Below, piece by piece: positions 7,731 to 15,934 of a stretch of DNA of 45,707 nt; within the stretch, counting starts at the first letter, position 1; every line of letters starts with the position of its first letter. Location of the stretch: assembly GCF_017315705.1 (NCBI RefSeq), contig NZ_JAFLRF010000003.1, positions 335,887 through 381,593 on the forward strand. Reading direction: 5' to 3'. The DNA comes from Trinickia mobilis. GTDB lineage: Bacteria; Pseudomonadota; Gammaproteobacteria; Burkholderiales; Burkholderiaceae. The position numbers were made by a program, and so were the translations under genes. The notes under the pieces are model-generated. The model saw nothing but the letters and a program-made list of their open reading frames with translations. It made no database searches and was not told the origin of the DNA.

Positions 7731-9482
7731 ATGCCCAAGACTGACCCCATCACGCCATCTTCTCCAAGGAGGGACGAGATCAAGGATCGCCTGCGCCAAT
7801 GGCGCGAAGGAACGCTGCCGAAGGGTATGACGTCGCTGGGACTTGATGGGAGCGAGGAAGTTGGCGAGCCGGGCACGCCGCTGCTATTGGAGGGGCATGA
7901 TTTCCTGCAAGATGTCGGATTGCCGGGCGAGTATCCGTTTACGAGCTGGCTCTACCCGACTCGGGCTCTCAGCGGTGGCAAGGAGACCCGTACCCACCGT
8001 GCCGGGCGCTATTCCGGATACGGCACTTCTGGCGACTGCAGAGACTATTACCGTGACATGCGTGCCAAAGGCTTTGCCATCGGTGGTGCCAATATAGCTT
8101 CAGATCTTCCAAGCCAACTCGGTTGGGATTCAGACAATCCCCGAGCCATTGGGGAAGTCGGCCGGGTTGGTGTGGCGATAGACAGCTTGCGTGACTTCGA
8201 AGTGCTGTTCGAGGCGTTTAGGGACGAGTTTGAGATCGACAGAATTTCAACCAATTGGACGATAAACGCGCCGGCAATCGTTTACGTCGCGTTTTATTGT
8301 GCTCTGGCGATCAAGCGCGGCATCGCGCTCGATAAGCTTCGTTGCACACCGCAGAACGACATCCTGAAAGAGTATTGTGGGCGCGGGCAATACATTTTTC
8401 CGCCCAGGCCGTCGATGCGGCTCATCCGCGATGTCATCGTCTTCATGCACGAGCGCATGCCTCGCTCAAATCCTATCAGCATCTGCGCCGAGCATATTCG
8501 CTATGCCGGAGCAACTACAGTTCAGTCTTTCGCGTTTGCGTTTGCTAACGCGAAGGAGTACGTGCGTACGGGAATCCGAGCAGGTTTGCCTGTCGATAGT
8601 TTCGTGAAGCGGTTTACATATCGTGGCTTCGGTGACTCCACGTTGAATTTCCTGTACGGCATAGCCGCTCCGCGCGCGGCGAGGCGGATCTGGGCGAGGA
8701 TCATGCGAGAGGAGTTTCACGCCCGGGAGGATCGCAGTTGCATCCTAAGGGGGGGGGAGCACGCCTGGGGAAACTCGTACATGCGCATGACTGATGTGCG
8801 CCCTGTCAACAACATCGCACGCGCGACGATCGAGGCGATTATTCAGGCTACTGCGAGCGGCGAGATTGCAGGGGGAGTCCCGTTCGACGAGCCTCTGGGG
8901 CTTGGGCATAGCCTCGAGGCCCAACAGGTCTCTCGTGATATTGCCCGGATAGTTCAGCATGAAGCGCAGTTGAGCGAGTGCCTTGATCCCTTTGCCGGTT
9001 CTTACGTCATCGAATCCCTCACAAACAAGATCGAAGAAGAAACCGTCACTGAACTCGAAAACGTCGAGCGCCTTGGTGGTGCAATTGCTGCCATTGAAAC
9101 GGGCTACTATCGGACGCAGGTCTCTGCGTCGGCGTGGGAAGCTCAACGTCTTATCGAATCGGGTGAAAACATTTGGGTGGGCGTGAACCGGTTCAACGGG
9201 CCGGAAGAAATCGACACCAACGTGAGCAGAACGCCGGAGTATCGAGCATCGACCATAGACACGGCGGAGGAAAGGCAGCTGAAGGACCTCCGGGAGCTCC
9301 GTCAGCATAGGGACCACAAGGCCGTAGCCTCGTCCCTGACGGCATTGGCCGGGGCCGCGCGAGACGAGCAAACCAATCTGCTTCCGCATTTGATTGACTG
9401 CGCGCTAGCGTACGCGACTATTGGCGAAATCTGTGACGTGCTACGCGACGTTTTTGGGGAGGCAGCAAGTGGCGCCTACTGA
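7731..9482 (+). CDS. B12-dependent acyl-CoA mutase, catalytic (large) subunit, atypical active-site loop
   Basis: Adenosylcobalamin enzyme of the methylmalonyl-CoA mutase superfamily, 583 residues, without the fused B12 domain (encoded at 10272). GGAGAG at 7719-7724 fixes the ATG at 7731. Family segments are clear: GEVGRVGVAIDSL (141-153), QNDILKEY (208-215), NPISICAEHIRYAGAT with His255, DPFAGSY (419-425) and GVNRF (484-488). Arg218 (EYCGRGQY) occupies the place of methylmalonyl-CoA mutase Arg207, which binds the substrate carboxylate; isobutyryl-CoA mutases have Gln there. The normally near-invariant TMYxxRPWTMRQ loop is replaced by residues 77-93 (TRALSGGKETRTHRAGR), losing the active-site Tyr. 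The TSGxSLTAQQP segment is also replaced (341-359). The substrate is likely an unusual dicarboxylyl-CoA; this is inferred. Confidence 0.88.
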   Translation: MPKTDPITPSSPRRDEIKDRLRQWREGTLPKGMTSLGLDGSEEVGEPGTPLLLEGHDFLQDVGLPGEYPFTSWLYPTRALSGGKETRTHRAGRYSGYGTSGDCRDYYRDMRAKGFAIGGANIASDLPSQLGWDSDNPRAIGEVGRVGVAIDSLRDFEVLFEAFRDEFEIDRISTNWTINAPAIVYVAFYCALAIKRGIALDKLRCTPQNDILKEYCGRGQYIFPPRPSMRLIRDVIVFMHERMPRSNPISICAEHIRYAGATTVQSFAFAFANAKEYVRTGIRAGLPVDSFVKRFTYRGFGDSTLNFLYGIAAPRAARRIWARIMREEFHAREDRSCILRGGEHAWGNSYMRMTDVRPVNNIARATIEAIIQATASGEIAGGVPFDEPLGLGHSLEAQQVSRDIARIVQHEAQLSECLDPFAGSYVIESLTNKIEEETVTELENVERLGGAIAAIETGYYRTQVSASAWEAQRLIESGENIWVGVNRFNGPEEIDTNVSRTPEYRASTIDTAEERQLKDLRELRQHRDHKAVASSLTALAGAARDEQTNLLPHLIDCALAYATIGEICDVLRDVFGEAASGAY

Positions 9483-10260
9483 ATTCGACGTGGCTACGAG
9501 TCCGGCATCCGAGTTGATCTCGGATTTGCGAAGCCGCCGTCTGCGCTTGATTTTGAATCGACCCAATGCGAGGAATGCGCTGACTCCAGCTCTCCTGGAC
9601 GGGATTTCACGCATCGTTTCTGCCACGGAAGCGAACGAGGATATCGACTTGGTGACGCTTGAGGGCGCCGGGCAGCAAGCGTTTTCCGCTGGCTTTGATA
9701 TCAAGGTAATGGCGTCTGGCGGTGTTGATCCCAAGAGAGACTACGTGGGCGATGCGGTGAATGCCATACGTAGCTGCCCGGCGCCGACCATTGCCCTGAT
9801 CGATGGCTATTGTTTCGGTGCGGGGCTCGACTTGGCACTCGCGTTCGATTTCAGAATCGCGACTGCACGCGCGAGCTTCGCGATCCCGGCAAATCGTCTT
9901 GGAACCGTCTACGACCCCAAGGGCGTTAGCCGCATCATTGGTGCAACGGGTGCGGCTACTGCACGCCGGCTTTTTATTCTCGGAAAACGGTTTGATGCAA
10001 ACGAGGCAATGGCTGCCGGGTTGATATCACTTGTGGTTGATGAAGGTGGACTTGAGCAAGCCGTCGCGGACTGGGCGGACATGACCGGTCAGTCGAGGTA
10101 CGCGGTTCGTTCGCATAAGCGCATCATCCAGACTCTTCTCGCACAGGCCGATCGATCAGACGAGTTTTGGATGCCGCTTCAGGCACTTCGGGCGAAGGCG
10201 CTCGATGGGAAAGAGCGACACCAAGCCATCAATACTTTCATCAATCGCGGAAAGCGCTAG
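9469..10260 (+). CDS. Crotonase-family protein resembling methylmalonyl-CoA decarboxylase (YgfG/ScpB-like)
   Basis: A GTG start at 9469 is set by GGGGAGG at 9456-9462. The gene overlaps the mutase by 14 bp, implying coupled translation. The 263-residue protein lacks both hydratase glutamates: GAGLDLALA replaces GGGxELALA, and IPANRLGTVYDPKGV has no Glu. The pattern SAGFDI...ASGGVDP...Y and the PxNxLGxxYxxxG segment closely match what I recall of E. coli YgfG, including its Tyr140 equivalent (Tyr148). YgfG His66 corresponds to Phe76 here. Next to a mutase, B12 subunit and MeaB, the likely job is decarboxylation of a malonyl-type CoA ester made by the mutase. A different crotonase reaction remains possible. 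Confidence 0.75.
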   Translation: MAPTEFDVATSPASELISDLRSRRLRLILNRPNARNALTPALLDGISRIVSATEANEDIDLVTLEGAGQQAFSAGFDIKVMASGGVDPKRDYVGDAVNAIRSCPAPTIALIDGYCFGAGLDLALAFDFRIATARASFAIPANRLGTVYDPKGVSRIIGATGAATARRLFILGKRFDANEAMAAGLISLVVDEGGLEQAVADWADMTGQSRYAVRSHKRIIQTLLAQADRSDEFWMPLQALRAKALDGKERHQAINTFINRGKR

Positions 10261-10271
10261 GCGGAGTTGCT

Positions 10272-10700
10272 ATGCCTGAAACTGATATTGCATCAAGACC
10301 CATTCGTGTCCTATTCGCGAAGGGGGGGCTCGATGCTCATGAACGAGGCATCCATGTTGTGGTGCTCGGATTGCGAGACATGGGATTCGAGGTGATCTAC
10401 CTGGGATTGCGACGCTCGCCCGAAGAGATCGTGCGTGCTGCTTCCGATGAGGATGTGGACGTTGTCGGAATCAGCTCGTTGTCCGGAAGTCATAGGAAAT
10501 TTGTCGGAACCACGTTGCGCTTGCTTCGCGAATCCAACATCTCGTGTGGCGTTGTTCTCGGAGGCCTGATTCCTCCTGAGGATCGAGTCGCTCTCATTGA
10601 TGAGGGCGTTGACATTGTTTTTCCTCCCGGGACCCTGGTACAGGATATCGCGGAGCAATTGCGAGCATTGGTTGTGAACAAGAGGATTCGACAGCAATGA
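10272..10700 (+). CDS. B12-binding (small) subunit of acyl-CoA mutase
   Basis: A stand-alone cobalamin-binding domain of 142 residues that pairs with the large subunit at 7731. The base-off/His-on motif DxHxxG is present as Asp21-Ala-His23-Glu-Arg-Gly26 (GGLDAHERGIHVV); His23 is the expected lower cobalt ligand. The following SxL segment (GISSLSGSH) and GG segment (VVLGGLIPPED) complete the Rossmann-like B12 pocket. The ATG at 10272 follows AGGCGGAG. The two-gene arrangement is that of isobutyryl-CoA, 2-hydroxyisobutyryl-CoA and archaeal-type mutases rather than fused methylmalonyl-CoA mutase. It overlaps the CoA-transferase gene by 4 bp (ATGA). Confidence 0.92.
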   Translation: MPETDIASRPIRVLFAKGGLDAHERGIHVVVLGLRDMGFEVIYLGLRRSPEEIVRAASDEDVDVVGISSLSGSHRKFVGTTLRLLRESNISCGVVLGGLIPPEDRVALIDEGVDIVFPPGTLVQDIAEQLRALVVNKRIRQQ

Positions 10701-11959
10701 ACAAGTATTCCGACGAAGCGAAAAATGCCACCTCGGGCGACTCAAAGAAGATCCGTGGGCCGCTCCATGGGATCACTGTCGTTGATTTGAGTTGGCATTT
10801 GGCGGGCCCCTATTGCACTCTGATCCTGTCGGATCTGGGAGCGCGCGTCATCAAGGTGGAGCCGCCCAGCGCCCACGGCGGGTACGACCCATCAGGATTC
10901 GCGCGTCATAAGTTTGGGGATGAAGATGCCCATTACATGGCGTTGAATCGGAACAAACAGAGCGTCGTTATCGATCTCAAGTCAAAAGAAGGTCGCGCCG
11001 CGTTCGAATCGTTGGTGGCGAAGGCGGACGTTGTCTTCAACAACTTTCGTGCCGGAGTTATGCGGCGACTGCGGCTCGACTATGAGAATTTGCGCAAGGT
11101 CAATCCGTCGATTATCTGTGCCTCGTTGAGTTCGTTCGGAAAGGATGGACCCTATGCGAGCCGACCCGGCGTGGACCTCGTCGTTCAGGCTCTGTCCGGG
11201 GGCATGAGTATAACCGGCGAGATCGGACGTGGGCCCGTCAGGGCAGGAATACCGCTGGGAGATCTGGCAGGCGGAATGTGGGCGGCGATTTCCATCATTT
11301 CTGCAGTCCGGTCGCGTGAAAAGGGACTCTCCAAAGGAATGGATTTGGATGTCTCGCTCCTGGATGGCCAGGTCGCGATGCTTCCTTATATGGCTGCATA
11401 CCATTTCCTTGACGGTTATATACCGGGCCCTCAAGGATCTGGTGGGCACGCCCCGACGTACAGGGCTTTCCAATGCGCCGATGGCCGTTATGTCGTCATC
11501 GCCGTGTCAGACCAGAAGTATTGGGAGCGTCTGTCAAAGGCGATTAATGATCCGCGGATCATGGATAGCCGCTTCGCTACACCTCACAGCCGTCAAGCCC
11601 ATCGGCAAGACTTGGAATCGATTCTGGAAGAAGACTTCCTGCGCTTTGCGAGCGCTGAGTGGTGCGACCGGCTCACCAAGGCGGACGTGGGGCACAGTCG
11701 CGTCAATCGACTGGACGAGGCGCTGAGCGATCCGCAAGTCGTGCACCGGGGGATGATCATCCCCATTCAACATCGATCGGGGGCGATTCACCGGTTTGTC
11801 GCGACACCCACGAGGTTTCCTGAGTTTGAAATGGAACACACGCCGGCGCCCTTGATCGGTGAGGATACCGATACCGTCCTTCGAGAATTCGGCTTGTCTT
11901 CCGAAGCGATCGAGGTGATCTTGAAGCAAAAGGAGGCGACCCATGCCAAGCAGTGGTAA
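10697..11959 (+). CDS. Type III CoA-transferase (CaiB/BaiF family)
   Basis: Moves CoA between carboxylic acids without ATP. The 420-residue protein opens its family domain with GPLHGITVVDLSWHLAGPYC and continues DLGARVIKVEPP. The catalytic Asp is expected at Asp160 in RPGVDLVVQALSGGMS. The residue before it is Val, whereas racemases of this family (alpha-methylacyl-CoA racemase) have GHD, so a transferase is the better call. Its place between the B12 subunit and the MmgE/PrpD gene, with 4-bp and 17-bp overlaps, suggests it activates the acid substrate of the mutase, perhaps with succinyl-CoA as donor. The donor and acceptor cannot be read from sequence. Confidence 0.88.
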   Translation: MNKYSDEAKNATSGDSKKIRGPLHGITVVDLSWHLAGPYCTLILSDLGARVIKVEPPSAHGGYDPSGFARHKFGDEDAHYMALNRNKQSVVIDLKSKEGRAAFESLVAKADVVFNNFRAGVMRRLRLDYENLRKVNPSIICASLSSFGKDGPYASRPGVDLVVQALSGGMSITGEIGRGPVRAGIPLGDLAGGMWAAISIISAVRSREKGLSKGMDLDVSLLDGQVAMLPYMAAYHFLDGYIPGPQGSGGHAPTYRAFQCADGRYVVIAVSDQKYWERLSKAINDPRIMDSRFATPHSRQAHRQDLESILEEDFLRFASAEWCDRLTKADVGHSRVNRLDEALSDPQVVHRGMIIPIQHRSGAIHRFVATPTRFPEFEMEHTPAPLIGEDTDTVLREFGLSSEAIEVILKQKEATHAKQW

Positions 11960-13367
11960 CGCACGTCAAGGCTCGAGTCAGAATCCCTTGGAGGCACTTG
12001 CCAGGTTCGCTGCCATCGATCTCCGACCGGAGCGGAAGTCCGTCATGCACGCAACCGCCCGCGCGATCATTGATTTCTTTGGAATGCTTATTTCAGGCAC
12101 GGTTAGTGAGGAGGCGATACCCATTCGTAACTATGCCAGGAGTACATGGCAGCCTGGTGAATCTACGGCGCTAGGATTGAGCGGGCATTTCGGGGCTGAG
12201 TGTGCCGCTTTCATCAATGGCGCTACCGCGCACATTCTCGACTGGGATGATTGTCTTGAACCTTTCGGAGGACACCCTACAGCGGTAGTACTCCCCGTAC
12301 TGATCGCGCTGTCAGAGTCGGGGAGTGTCAGCACGCGGGAGATCTTCGAGGGCTATATCGCCGCAGTCGAGGCAGCCGCCGCATTGGGTCGGTGTCTGAA
12401 CTGGACTCACTACGAGCGAGGTTGGCACCCGACGGCCACGCTTGGAATTTTTGGGGCGACGATTGCTGCAGCCAGGCTATTGAAACTTAACTTCGAAATG
12501 ACCACGCGAGCGCTTGCGATCGCCGCTTCCTTGGCGTCCGGAATTAAAGGGAATTTTGGGACGGCAATGAAATCTGTCCAGGTCGGATTGGCCGCCAGCA
12601 AGGGAATCATGGCGGCCAAACTGGCGGCCGCCGGCGTTTCGGCGAATGAGGGAATATTTCAAGGCGCCCACTCCTTTCCCTCGGTTTTCGATGGGACGCC
12701 AATCGTCGACTGGAGCCCGCTACAGCGCATCGGCATGGATTGGGCTTTGCTCTCACCGGGGCTGATTTTCAAGCTCTACCCTTGCTGTGGAAGCACTCAT
12801 GCGTCTATCGATGCAATCCTGAGTCTGCGGAGTCAATTCGATATCGATTGGAAGCGGACCCGCGAGATCGAAATTGGCGTGCACCCGCGTCGATTACCGC
12901 ACGTGAACCGGCCTCGGCCCAAAACTGGCCTGGAGGGAAAATTCAGTCTTCAGTACACGGCCGCCGTTGCGCTTGTGGACGGAGAAGTACGACCCGACCA
13001 CTTTCTTAAAGAAGCCTTCGATGATCAGCGCGTGCAGAGTTTGCTGGAGCGCGTCGTCGTGAAAGAGCTGCCGCCCGCCGAACAGACGATCGTCGAGGGG
13101 CGGGATGATTGCTATGCCGCCACGGTGCGCGTTTTCACGGACGAAGCCGAGTATTTGTTGCATGTCGATGCGCCGAGCGGATCAATCCCAGAATTTCCGG
13201 TCTCCGATAGTGAACTCGAGCGGAAGTTCAGGTCCGCCGTTTCTCCGGTAATCGGCCGGGACAATGTCGACCCGCTGTGGGGCCAAATGAACGACTGGTT
13301 GATCGGCAAGACGGGCACGCAAGCATTCTTGAATCACGTCAATCGATTGATTCTTAAGAACAACTGA
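11943..13367 (+). CDS. MmgE/PrpD family protein
   Basis: Family of 2-methylcitrate dehydratases that also includes cis-aconitate decarboxylase and epimerases. The 474-residue protein shows the family's LDWDD...GGHPTAVVLPVL block (about 99-119), the HPTATLGIFGA segment and the signature FKLYPCCGSTHASIDAI in the middle. It starts 17 bp before the CoA-transferase stop, so it is firmly part of the operon. Possible roles are hydration/dehydration of an unsaturated dicarboxylate, decarboxylation, or epimerisation of a mutase intermediate. I cannot choose between these from sequence. Gene symbols such as prpD would overstate the evidence. Confidence 0.85.
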   Translation: MPSSGNARQGSSQNPLEALARFAAIDLRPERKSVMHATARAIIDFFGMLISGTVSEEAIPIRNYARSTWQPGESTALGLSGHFGAECAAFINGATAHILDWDDCLEPFGGHPTAVVLPVLIALSESGSVSTREIFEGYIAAVEAAAALGRCLNWTHYERGWHPTATLGIFGATIAAARLLKLNFEMTTRALAIAASLASGIKGNFGTAMKSVQVGLAASKGIMAAKLAAAGVSANEGIFQGAHSFPSVFDGTPIVDWSPLQRIGMDWALLSPGLIFKLYPCCGSTHASIDAILSLRSQFDIDWKRTREIEIGVHPRRLPHVNRPRPKTGLEGKFSLQYTAAVALVDGEVRPDHFLKEAFDDQRVQSLLERVVVKELPPAEQTIVEGRDDCYAATVRVFTDEAEYLLHVDAPSGSIPEFPVSDSELERKFRSAVSPVIGRDNVDPLWGQMNDWLIGKTGTQAFLNHVNRLILKNN

Positions 13368-13420
13368 ATCAAATGATCGACGGCGATTTACCTAGGAACA
13401 ATGAGTAACAAGGTCACGGT

Positions 13421-13958
13421 ATGGTGAAGAAGGTAGAGGCCGATTTCCAGGACGAGGCTGTGTCGCCTGTGTCTCGATGGCTCTGTGGAATTGACGTCGG
13501 ACGGACGATCACGGCTGCGGCTGCGATAAATCTCGAGACTGGCGCCTGGCGCTATGCCAAGGCGCTGACGACTCGACCTGATTCCTCAGTCGGAGTCCAG
13601 AATGCAGTGCGAACAGCTGTCCCGGACCGTACGGGGGAAGGCATCGAGCTTTGCCGCGCCACCACGTTGGCAACCAATGCGTTGATTGAAAGACGTGGCG
13701 CAGTAACCGGGCTGGTCACGACTCGCGGATTTGGGGACTTCATAGATATTGGTCGGGAGACTCGCTACGACATCTACGATCTCAAGGTGCCGCTCCTCAC
13801 CCCTTTGGTGCCGTCGGAACTGCGCTTCGAGATCGATGCCCGCGGCAATCCGGTTGGATCGGGTAGCCGGCGTTGTCGCTGGGCTGATCGTGGCGAGCTT
13901 CGTGATGTTCGCCGGCGTGTTCGAGTTTCGGGATTGCAGTGATGCTAGAGAGTATTGA
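13421..13958 (+). pseudogene. N-terminal fragment of a hydantoinase/oxoprolinase (HyuA-like), frameshifted
   Basis: The frame from 13421 reads LCGIDVGRTITAAAAIN, then ATTLATNALIERRGA, LVTTRGFGDFIDIGRETR and YDIYDLKVPLL. This is the N-terminal ATP-binding part of the hydantoinase A/oxoprolinase/acetone-carboxylase family, with GVDVGGTFTD altered to GIDVGRTIT. After about residue 145 the sequence loses family character, and the continuation seems to move to another frame that stops at 13958. Full proteins are near 700 residues, so most is missing. It overlaps the start of the MeaB gene, as if a deletion fused the two. It sits where an accessory enzyme of the mutase operon would have been. Confidence 0.7.
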
Positions 13959-14910
13959 GTCCCTTATGGTTTCGCCCGAAGTCTTGACCAGCGCACGCCG
14001 TTTGATTGCGGGCGATTCTCAAATCCTCGCCCGGGCGATTTCCTGGGTAGAGAACGGGTTGGATGTCGGGAGCGATATTTATCAGGAGATTCTTCCTCAT
14101 TGCGGAAATGCACTGGTCGTTGGTGTGACGGGCCCGCCAGGCTCCGGAAAATCCACATTAGTGGGTTCATACGTGAGCGTATTGCGCAATCTTGGACGAA
14201 AGGTGGCTGTAGTCGCAATTGACCCCTCCAGTCCACTAACGGGCGGCGCGTTGTTGGGCGACCGGATTCGAATGTCAAAACACGCTGAGGATCGAGGTGT
14301 TTTCATCCGGTCATTGGGATCGAGAGGCGATCTCGGCGGTATGACGTGTTCAACGTATCAGATCGTGGATCTGATCGACGCGGCGGGTTGGGACGTCATT
14401 ATCGTTGAGACGGTCGGCGCGGGTCAGTCCGACTCGGATGTCGCTGCCCTGGCAGATGTCAGCGTGGTCCTTTGTGCTCCGGGTGCGGGTGACCAGGTCC
14501 AAGCGTTGAAGGCCGGCGTATTGGAGGTGGCAGATGTATTGGTCGTCAATAAGTCAGATATGCCCCAAGCGATGCTGACTTCTCAGCAGCTAAGGACGAT
14601 GCTCGAAACCCGGAGGATCACGGGAGGAAAGGTTGCCGAGTTCGTGAACACAACGGCGATTCTTAACCAAGGTTTGTCGGAGTTTCACGATGCGATCACC
14701 CGAGTTGCCCAAAGGGAAGTTGGCCATCCAAAACTTCGAGTCCAAGAACGAGCCAGGCGCACGCTGCTTTCCAAGGCTGCGAAGGTATCGCGGGACAGGA
14801 TTCTTAAGTTGGCAGGATCTGAAGTTGAGAAGATCTGTTCCGACTATTTGGCGGGAAGGATGTCGCAAAGCGAATCTGTCGAGCGATTGATATTCCTGTG
14901 TACGGGATGA
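13942..14910 (+). CDS. meaB: MeaB/ArgK-type GTPase, mutase chaperone
   Basis: G-protein that protects and reloads B12-dependent acyl-CoA mutases. The 322-residue protein has the Walker A GPPGSGKST (64-72), the DPSSPLTGGALLGDRIRM segment typical of MeaB, ETVGAGQSD and the guanine-specificity motif NKSD (183-186). The ATG at 13942 is used; GTG 13939 and ATG 13966 are alternatives, and no strong Shine-Dalgarno decides between them. Its location at the end of the operon with separate mutase subunits supports a dedicated partner for that mutase. It overlaps the hydantoinase fragment, so its original translation signals may have been disturbed by the deletion there. Confidence 0.88.
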   Translation: MLESIESLMVSPEVLTSARRLIAGDSQILARAISWVENGLDVGSDIYQEILPHCGNALVVGVTGPPGSGKSTLVGSYVSVLRNLGRKVAVVAIDPSSPLTGGALLGDRIRMSKHAEDRGVFIRSLGSRGDLGGMTCSTYQIVDLIDAAGWDVIIVETVGAGQSDSDVAALADVSVVLCAPGAGDQVQALKAGVLEVADVLVVNKSDMPQAMLTSQQLRTMLETRRITGGKVAEFVNTTAILNQGLSEFHDAITRVAQREVGHPKLRVQERARRTLLSKAAKVSRDRILKLAGSEVEKICSDYLAGRMSQSESVERLIFLCTG

Positions 14911-15121
14911 GGCTACTAGAACTCTAGGAGGTCGATCTCAACACGAGCGGATAAGTGACCGAGCGCGCCAACGCCGCGGGTAGGCAACGAAGTGGCAAAG
15001 GCATTTTGGACAACGCCGAGTTCGGCGACGTTGCCGTGGCTGTGGATACGGGCTGGCCATCGATAGTGGCGTTGCTTGTCCTGAATTCCAGTCAGGGGAC
15101 CATTTGCATTCAGGAGACTTC
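14911..15121 (+). other. Junction between the mutase operon and the GC-rich operon
   Basis: No recognised gene. One frame from GTG 14955 stays open for 56 residues and its TGA (15123-15125) overlaps the ATG of the next gene. It may be the tail of a truncated gene (contains DNAEFGDVAVAVDTGW) or chance. Base composition rises sharply after this point. Confidence 0.3.
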
Positions 15122-15922
15122 ATGACCGGCTTTCTGCTCGAGACGCGTGACGACGCCGTTGTCACGCTCACCATGAACCGTCCCGAGGAGCGCAATGCGC
15201 TGACCGAGGAGCACCAGATGCTGGAGTTCGTCGACGCTTGCGAGCGCATTCGCCGTGACCTCACGGTGGGGGCCGTGGTGCTCACGGGCGCCGGCAGTGC
15301 CTTCTGCGCCGGTGGCAACCTCAAGAACATGCGCGACAAGAAGGGCTTCTCGGCCGGCTCGCCGTCGGACATCCGCGAGGCTTACAGGAACAGTATTCAG
15401 CGCATTCCGCTGGCGCTGTACGAGCTGGACGTGCCGACCATCGCCGCGATCAACGGGCCGGCCATCGGCGCCGGCCTGGACATCGCCTGCATGTGCGACA
15501 TGCGCATCGCCTCCGACCGCGCAAAGTTCGCCAGCAGCTTCGTCAAGCTGGGCATCGCTGCCGGCGACGGAGGCGCCTGGCTGCTGTCGCGCGTTATTGG
15601 CCAGCCGCTGGCTATTGAGATGATGCTCACCGGAGACACCATCGATGCGCAGCAGGCGCGCGAATACGGCCTGATCGGCCGCGTGGTGCCGCATGGCGAG
15701 GTGTTGCCGCAGGCAATGGACCTCGCCCGCCGCATCGCCGCGAACCCGCGGCGCGCGGTGCGGCTGTCCAAGCGGCTGCTGCGTGAGAGCCAGGCGATAT
15801 CGCTGGCGGCCTCGCTGGAGATGGCGGCGGCCTACCAGGCGCTGGCGCACTACACCAGCGACCACGACGAGGCGGTGCGCGCCTTTCTCGAGAAGCGCGA
15901 GCCGATATTCACCGGTCAATAA
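15122..15922 (+). CDS. Enoyl-CoA hydratase/isomerase family protein
   Basis: Crotonase-fold enzyme of 266 residues. AGGAG at 15112-15116 supports the ATG at 15122. The oxyanion-hole segments are present (AFCAGGNLK, and INGPAIGAGLDIACMCDMRIA). The hydratase glutamates are absent: Asp replaces the first (GAGLD), and the second region reads KLGIAAGDGGAW. That pattern is commoner in isomerases and other crotonases such as PaaG-like enzymes than in true hydratases. It opens a three-gene operon with two acyl-CoA dehydrogenases (13 bp to the next gene). GC content is clearly higher than in the mutase operon, suggesting a separate origin. Confidence 0.85.
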   Translation: MTGFLLETRDDAVVTLTMNRPEERNALTEEHQMLEFVDACERIRRDLTVGAVVLTGAGSAFCAGGNLKNMRDKKGFSAGSPSDIREAYRNSIQRIPLALYELDVPTIAAINGPAIGAGLDIACMCDMRIASDRAKFASSFVKLGIAAGDGGAWLLSRVIGQPLAIEMMLTGDTIDAQQAREYGLIGRVVPHGEVLPQAMDLARRIAANPRRAVRLSKRLLRESQAISLAASLEMAAAYQALAHYTSDHDEAVRAFLEKREPIFTGQ

Positions 15923-15934
15923 ACCTGGATCACC

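Noticed and set aside
10697-11959. Alpha-methylacyl-CoA racemase rather than CoA-transferase
   Set aside because: The GHDxNY-type signature of racemases is absent; the protein has GVDLVVQA, the transferase form.
11943-13367. Naming the MmgE/PrpD protein as 2-methylcitrate dehydratase (PrpD)
   Set aside because: There is no prpB or prpC neighbour, and the family covers several reactions; the operon context points elsewhere.
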